A stretch of 8,571 bases of DNA from Undivivens sp041654215. GTDB lineage: Bacteria; Omnitrophota; Gorgyraeia; Gygaellales; Profunditerraquicolaceae. Below are positions 6,752 to 8,571 of this stretch, one piece after another (position 1 is the first letter of the stretch; the number at the start of each line of letters is the position of its first letter). Made by a program: the position numbers and the translations under genes. The notes under the pieces are model-generated. The model saw only the letters and a program-made list of their open reading frames with translations, made no database searches and was not told the origin of the DNA. The DNA lies in NCBI GenBank assembly GCA_041654215.1, contig JBAZDY010000069.1:1-8571 (forward strand), read 5' to 3'.

Positions 6752-8027
6752 ATTCCAGCGTCACTCCTTTCGCTTCCTGCCACTCCGCTTCTTTCAAAAG
6801 CGCATTTGCCCTGGCGTCGAGAAACACCTTCTTCTCCTGCACCAGGTTATCTTCGATTATGGTCCAATTATCGTAATCTATCAGGCCCAATGAATACTGC
6901 GACTCCGCTATCCTGGAGCGTTCCTCAACTGCCTCGAGGAATTTTTGCTCCACGCCGACTGCCTCCCGCGCGTCCTGCAGGGCGGCCCACGCCTCCTGCA
7001 GCGCCAGCGCCACCGCGTCTCTGCCGCCGCGTTCGTCGGCCCTGGCCTGATTCCAGGCGGCCCTGGCCTTGGAAACCTCGGCGGCCCTCGACCCTCCCTC
7101 GAATACCGGCAGGGACAAGGTCAACCCGGCGTTCCACTGCTCGGTCCGCGGGGGCCAGCGCGATCCGCTCTTATTGGCGCCGGCCGAAGCAGAAAGCTGC
7201 GGGAGGAAATCTCCCTGGGCCGCCTTCACGTTGAACGCCGCCGCGTTGCTCAAGGAAGAGAGACGGCGCAAAGAAGGATGCCCTTCAGCCAATTTCTCTA
7301 AATCAGGCTTTTCCTCAACGGGTTCTAAAAGATCCAGACCGCCTTTAACGGATATCTCACGGTAGCCGCCCGCCCCTATCTCCTTCAGCAGGCTGAGCCG
7401 CGCCACCTCCAGCGCGCGCCTGTTCTGCGATATTTCCAGTTCAGCCCGGGCGAGGTTCGCCAGGGCGGTAAGAAAAGCCCCGCGGTGTTCTATGCCGGAT
7501 TCATAACGCAGGGTGATCAATTCCAGATTGCCGCGCCTTATTTCGTAAATATCGCCCGAAAGCTTGAGCGCCTCCTGCGCCTTCAACAGATTCACGAAAG
7601 CCCGGCGTAAAGCCAGGCGCACGGAAGCGGAGGTATAATTGAACTGGAATTTGGCGGCCCTGGTGTTCTCAAGCGCGGCGTTGAACTTTTCCGGGGTCTT
7701 CAGCCCGTCAAAAAGCAGCTGGGTCCCGCTCAACCCATAGCTGTAGCTGTCCTGCGTCTTGGAAGTCCCGGCATCCAGGCTGGAATCTACTTTAGGCAGC
7801 ATACCGCTGAAAACGATCTTCTCACTTTCCCTGTACTGCTTGACCGTTTCTTCGGCGGAGATAAGGCCGGGGTGATTAACCGCCGCCTCCTTCACGCAGT
7901 CCTCCCAGGTCAATTCCTGCGCATATAAAACCTGTTGAAACGCGGACAGAGAAATCGCGGCTGTTAAGAAGACGGAAAAACAGATTTTTTCTTTAGCGGT
8001 CATTATCCGGCAAAAATGTTTGTTCAT
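6738..8027 (-). CDS. tolC: TolC-family outer-membrane efflux protein
   Basis: A 429-residue outer-membrane channel expected to trimerise and form the exit duct for the MacAB pump. Hydrophobic signal peptide at about 15-36 with likely cleavage after A36 (VLYA|QE); no lipobox cysteine. The mature protein shows the family's two-fold repeat: each half has long Ala/Leu/Glu-rich helices (about 112-215 and 313-415) and a membrane beta hairpin strand, GLSGTQLLFDG (98-108) and GLTLSLPVFEGG (301-312). The repeated RYESGIE/QYSLGLID motifs (174-180, 378-384) sit at equivalent places in the two halves. No good Shine-Dalgarno sequence is visible for M1; M9 (8003) is an alternative start. First gene of the tolC-macA-macB operon. 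GC is locally high in 6900-7200 (helical Ala/Arg codons), which creates spurious ORFs in other frames. TolC-like family certain, partner inferred from context. Confidence 0.93.
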   Translation of the reverse strand: MNKHFCRIMTAKEKICFSVFLTAAISLSAFQQVLYAQELTWEDCVKEAAVNHPGLISAEETVKQYRESEKIVFSGMLPKVDSSLDAGTSKTQDSYSYGLSGTQLLFDGLKTPEKFNAALENTRAAKFQFNYTSASVRLALRRAFVNLLKAQEALKLSGDIYEIRRGNLELITLRYESGIEHRGAFLTALANLARAELEISQNRRALEVARLSLLKEIGAGGYREISVKGGLDLLEPVEEKPDLEKLAEGHPSLRRLSSLSNAAAFNVKAAQGDFLPQLSASAGANKSGSRWPPRTEQWNAGLTLSLPVFEGGSRAAEVSKARAAWNQARADERGGRDAVALALQEAWAALQDAREAVGVEQKFLEAVEERSRIAESQYSLGLIDYDNWTIIEDNLVQEKKVFLDARANALLKEAEWQEAKGVTLEYAYQ

Positions 8028-8041
8028 TTGTAATTAGACAA

Positions 8042-8051
8042 AGGATATCCT
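8042..8051. promoter_or_regulatory. AGGATATCCT palindrome before tolC
   Basis: Perfect 10-bp palindrome 14 nt upstream of the tolC ATG. Its position suits an operator near the operon promoter, but the half-sites are short and no regulator gene is present in the window. Confidence 0.25.
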
Positions 8052-8073
8052 CTAAAAGTTACTCTCCCAAAAG

Positions 8074-8127
8074 AACCGGGAAATACCGACACCGGGCACC
8101 TCCGGTTTGCGCTGTCGTTTCCCGGTT
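8074..8127. repeat. nested inverted repeat (large hairpin) upstream of tolC
   Basis: AACCGGGAAA (8074-8083) is perfectly complementary to TTTCCCGGTT (8118-8127). Inside, CGACA (8087-8091) pairs with TGTCG (8113-8117), and inside that CCGG (8092-8095) pairs with CCGG (8102-8105) around loop GCACCT. In the minus-strand direction the outer arm is followed by CTTTT, so it may also terminate incoming transcription just before the tolC operon, or form part of the tolC leader. Confidence 0.6.
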
Positions 8128-8173
8128 ACGATGCCCATATTTGAGTCTCGCCGACGCCTCAGTGACGAAGTCT

Positions 8174-8196
8174 GTGCGTTGTATTTAACAGCGCAC
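8174..8196. repeat. hairpin inverted repeat
   Basis: GTGCGTTGT (8174-8182) pairs with ACAGCGCAC (8188-8196), nine pairs including one G-T wobble, with loop ATTTA. Confidence 0.5.
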
Positions 8197-8210
8197 CCAC
8201 CCCTCCTTTA

Positions 8211-8262
8211 TCCTCCCCATCGAGGGGAGGAAAGATTGGTGTGCCCAATTGGGGAGGAAAGA
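8211..8262. repeat. G-rich palindrome and 12-bp direct repeat
   Basis: TCCTCCCC (8211-8218) and GGGGAGGA (8224-8231) form a perfect 8-bp stem with loop ATCGA. GGGGAGGAAAGA occurs at 8224-8235 and again at 8251-8262 (27-bp period). A perfect palindrome CCCAATTGGG spans 8244-8253 and overlaps the second copy. The arrangement looks like a mobile or recombination-prone intergenic repeat; no transposase is nearby. Confidence 0.55.
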
Positions 8263-8278
8263 CAGGTTGAACTCCGTT

Positions 8279-8291
8279 GGTTACCGTAACC
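8279..8291. repeat. GGTTAC-C-GTAACC palindrome
   Basis: Perfect 6-bp half-sites separated by one base. GGTTAC also occurs at 8124-8129 at the edge of the nested inverted repeat. Could be a protein-binding dyad or a repeat boundary. Confidence 0.35.
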
Positions 8292-8327
8292 GAATTAGAA
8301 CTCGTCTGTCGTTTATCGGTATTTGAA

Positions 8328-8411
8328 AATCGAAAATAGAAATTTGACCCCTTCGACAAGCTCAGGGCAAGCTCCATTGAGCTTTGGATTATGCAATGCT
8401 GATTTTCGATT
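8328..8411. repeat. inverted-repeat-bounded element with CCCTTCGACAAGCTCAGGG core
   Basis: AATCGAAAAT (8328-8337) and ATTTTCGATT (8402-8411) are perfect 10-bp inverted repeats. Between them lies CCCT..AGGG (8349-8367), then CAAGCTC repeated directly at 8357-8363 and 8368-8374. The second copy also forms a hairpin AAGCTC-CATT-GAGCTT (8369-8384). The core resembles short dispersed repeats I recall from many bacterial draft genomes. Copy number in this genome cannot be judged from one window. Confidence 0.5.
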
Positions 8412-8422
8412 GCTCTGTATCG

Positions 8423-8439
8423 TAATCGTCTGCCGATTA
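8423..8439. repeat. TAATCG/CGATTA hairpin
   Basis: TAATCG (8423-8428) and CGATTA (8434-8439) are perfectly complementary around loop TCTGC. Confidence 0.35.
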
Positions 8440-8546
8440 ATGAAGCTCCCCAGGGGATATTCTGCGCCGCATTTTCACACGAGTGAACACCTGCCTCTCC
8501 TTGAAGACAAAGTGCTATTCCGACAGGTAACCCGGCTTGAGTGGAG

Positions 8547-8571
8547 CCCCTCGGGCTGAAGCCCGGGGTTT
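8547..8571. repeat. REP-like GC-rich hairpin at window edge
   Basis: CGGGC (8552-8556), loop TGAA, GCCCG (8561-8565), extended by CCC/GGG across a bulged T, then TTT at the end. It could be a plus-strand terminator of something to the left, but no plus-strand gene precedes it. A dispersed palindromic repeat is more likely. It may continue past the window. Confidence 0.45.

Larger units (their letters stand above)
8028..8571. other. gene-free repeat-rich intergenic region upstream of tolC
   Basis: 544 bases with no convincing gene. Short ORFs on both strands run through palindromes and give low-complexity translations such as LSLSKG and FPPLDGEDKGG. From memory, these arise from intergenic repeats rather than proteins. 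The region holds at least eight inverted repeats, one 12-bp direct repeat and the likely tolC promoter area. I could not find a clear promoter for tolC: TCTAAT (8032-8037 complement) is close to a -10 but lacks a -35 and would start at the ATG. Smaller palindromes not listed separately: TCCCC-A-GGGGA (8447-8457) and TTCAC-ACGA-GTGAA (8474-8487). Confidence 0.7.

Noticed and set aside
6806..7301. Several Pro/Arg-rich ORFs on both strands inside tolC
   Set aside because: They arise from the GC-rich helical region of the TolC-like gene; compositions are extreme and no motif is seen.
8074..8127. Integron attC site
   Set aside because: The inverted repeat lacks the RYYYAAC/GTTRRRY core sites at its ends, and there is no integrase.
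8211..8262. CRISPR array
   Set aside because: Only two short repeat copies, no regular spacer series and no cas genes in the window.
8159..8377. 72-codon minus-strand ORF in the intergenic region
   Set aside because: Its translation (LSLSKG, FPPLDGEDKGG) is made from palindromic intergenic repeats, with no ribosome site or domain.
8323..8559. 78-codon plus-strand ORF in the intergenic region
   Set aside because: It crosses the inverted-repeat element and several hairpins and gives STSSGQA-type sequence from the repeat core; not a credible protein.

Overview
All five genes I can support lie on the minus strand, so the window reads right to left: tolC-like, macA-like and macB-like efflux genes, then a DEAD-box RNA helicase, then a cold-shock protein, and finally an mgtA-type Mg2+ P-type ATPase that runs off the left edge. 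The genes are typical of a Gram-negative bacterium: the TolC-family outer-membrane factor with a signal peptide implies two membranes. The intergenic DNA on the right is full of short palindromes, including a CCCTTCGACAAGCTCAGGG-type element and a CCCCGGGCTTCAGCCCG-type hairpin. From memory such elements are common in genomes of uncultivated Gram-negative phyla, but I cannot place the organism from this sequence.

Region by region (plus-strand coordinates): 1-1685 is the N-terminal two thirds of an MgtA/MgtB (P3B) Mg2+ ATPase. 1686-1886 is its leader and a strong sigma70-type promoter. 1951-1986 is the terminator of the cold-shock gene. 1998-2198 encodes a 66-residue CspA-family protein with a near-ideal Shine-Dalgarno sequence. 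2199-2353 is its leader of about 120 nt and a strong promoter. 2437-3729 (possibly to 3786) is an RhlE-like DEAD-box helicase. 3801-8027 is a tightly overlapped tolC-macA-macB operon for a tripartite ABC efflux pump. 8028-8571 has no convincing gene and is packed with inverted and direct repeats.

How the genes work together: TolC, MacA and MacB should form one envelope-spanning pump. The helicase and cold-shock protein are adjacent and both act on RNA structure, which suggests a cold/RNA-chaperone pair. The csp and mgtA genes each have TTGACA/TATACT-type promoters followed by leaders of 120-165 nt. Both leaders contain a terminator-like hairpin (stem plus T-run) between promoter and start codon, with competing pairings that could act as anti-terminators. 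These two leaders are the most interesting signals here. I did not recognise either as a named riboswitch class.
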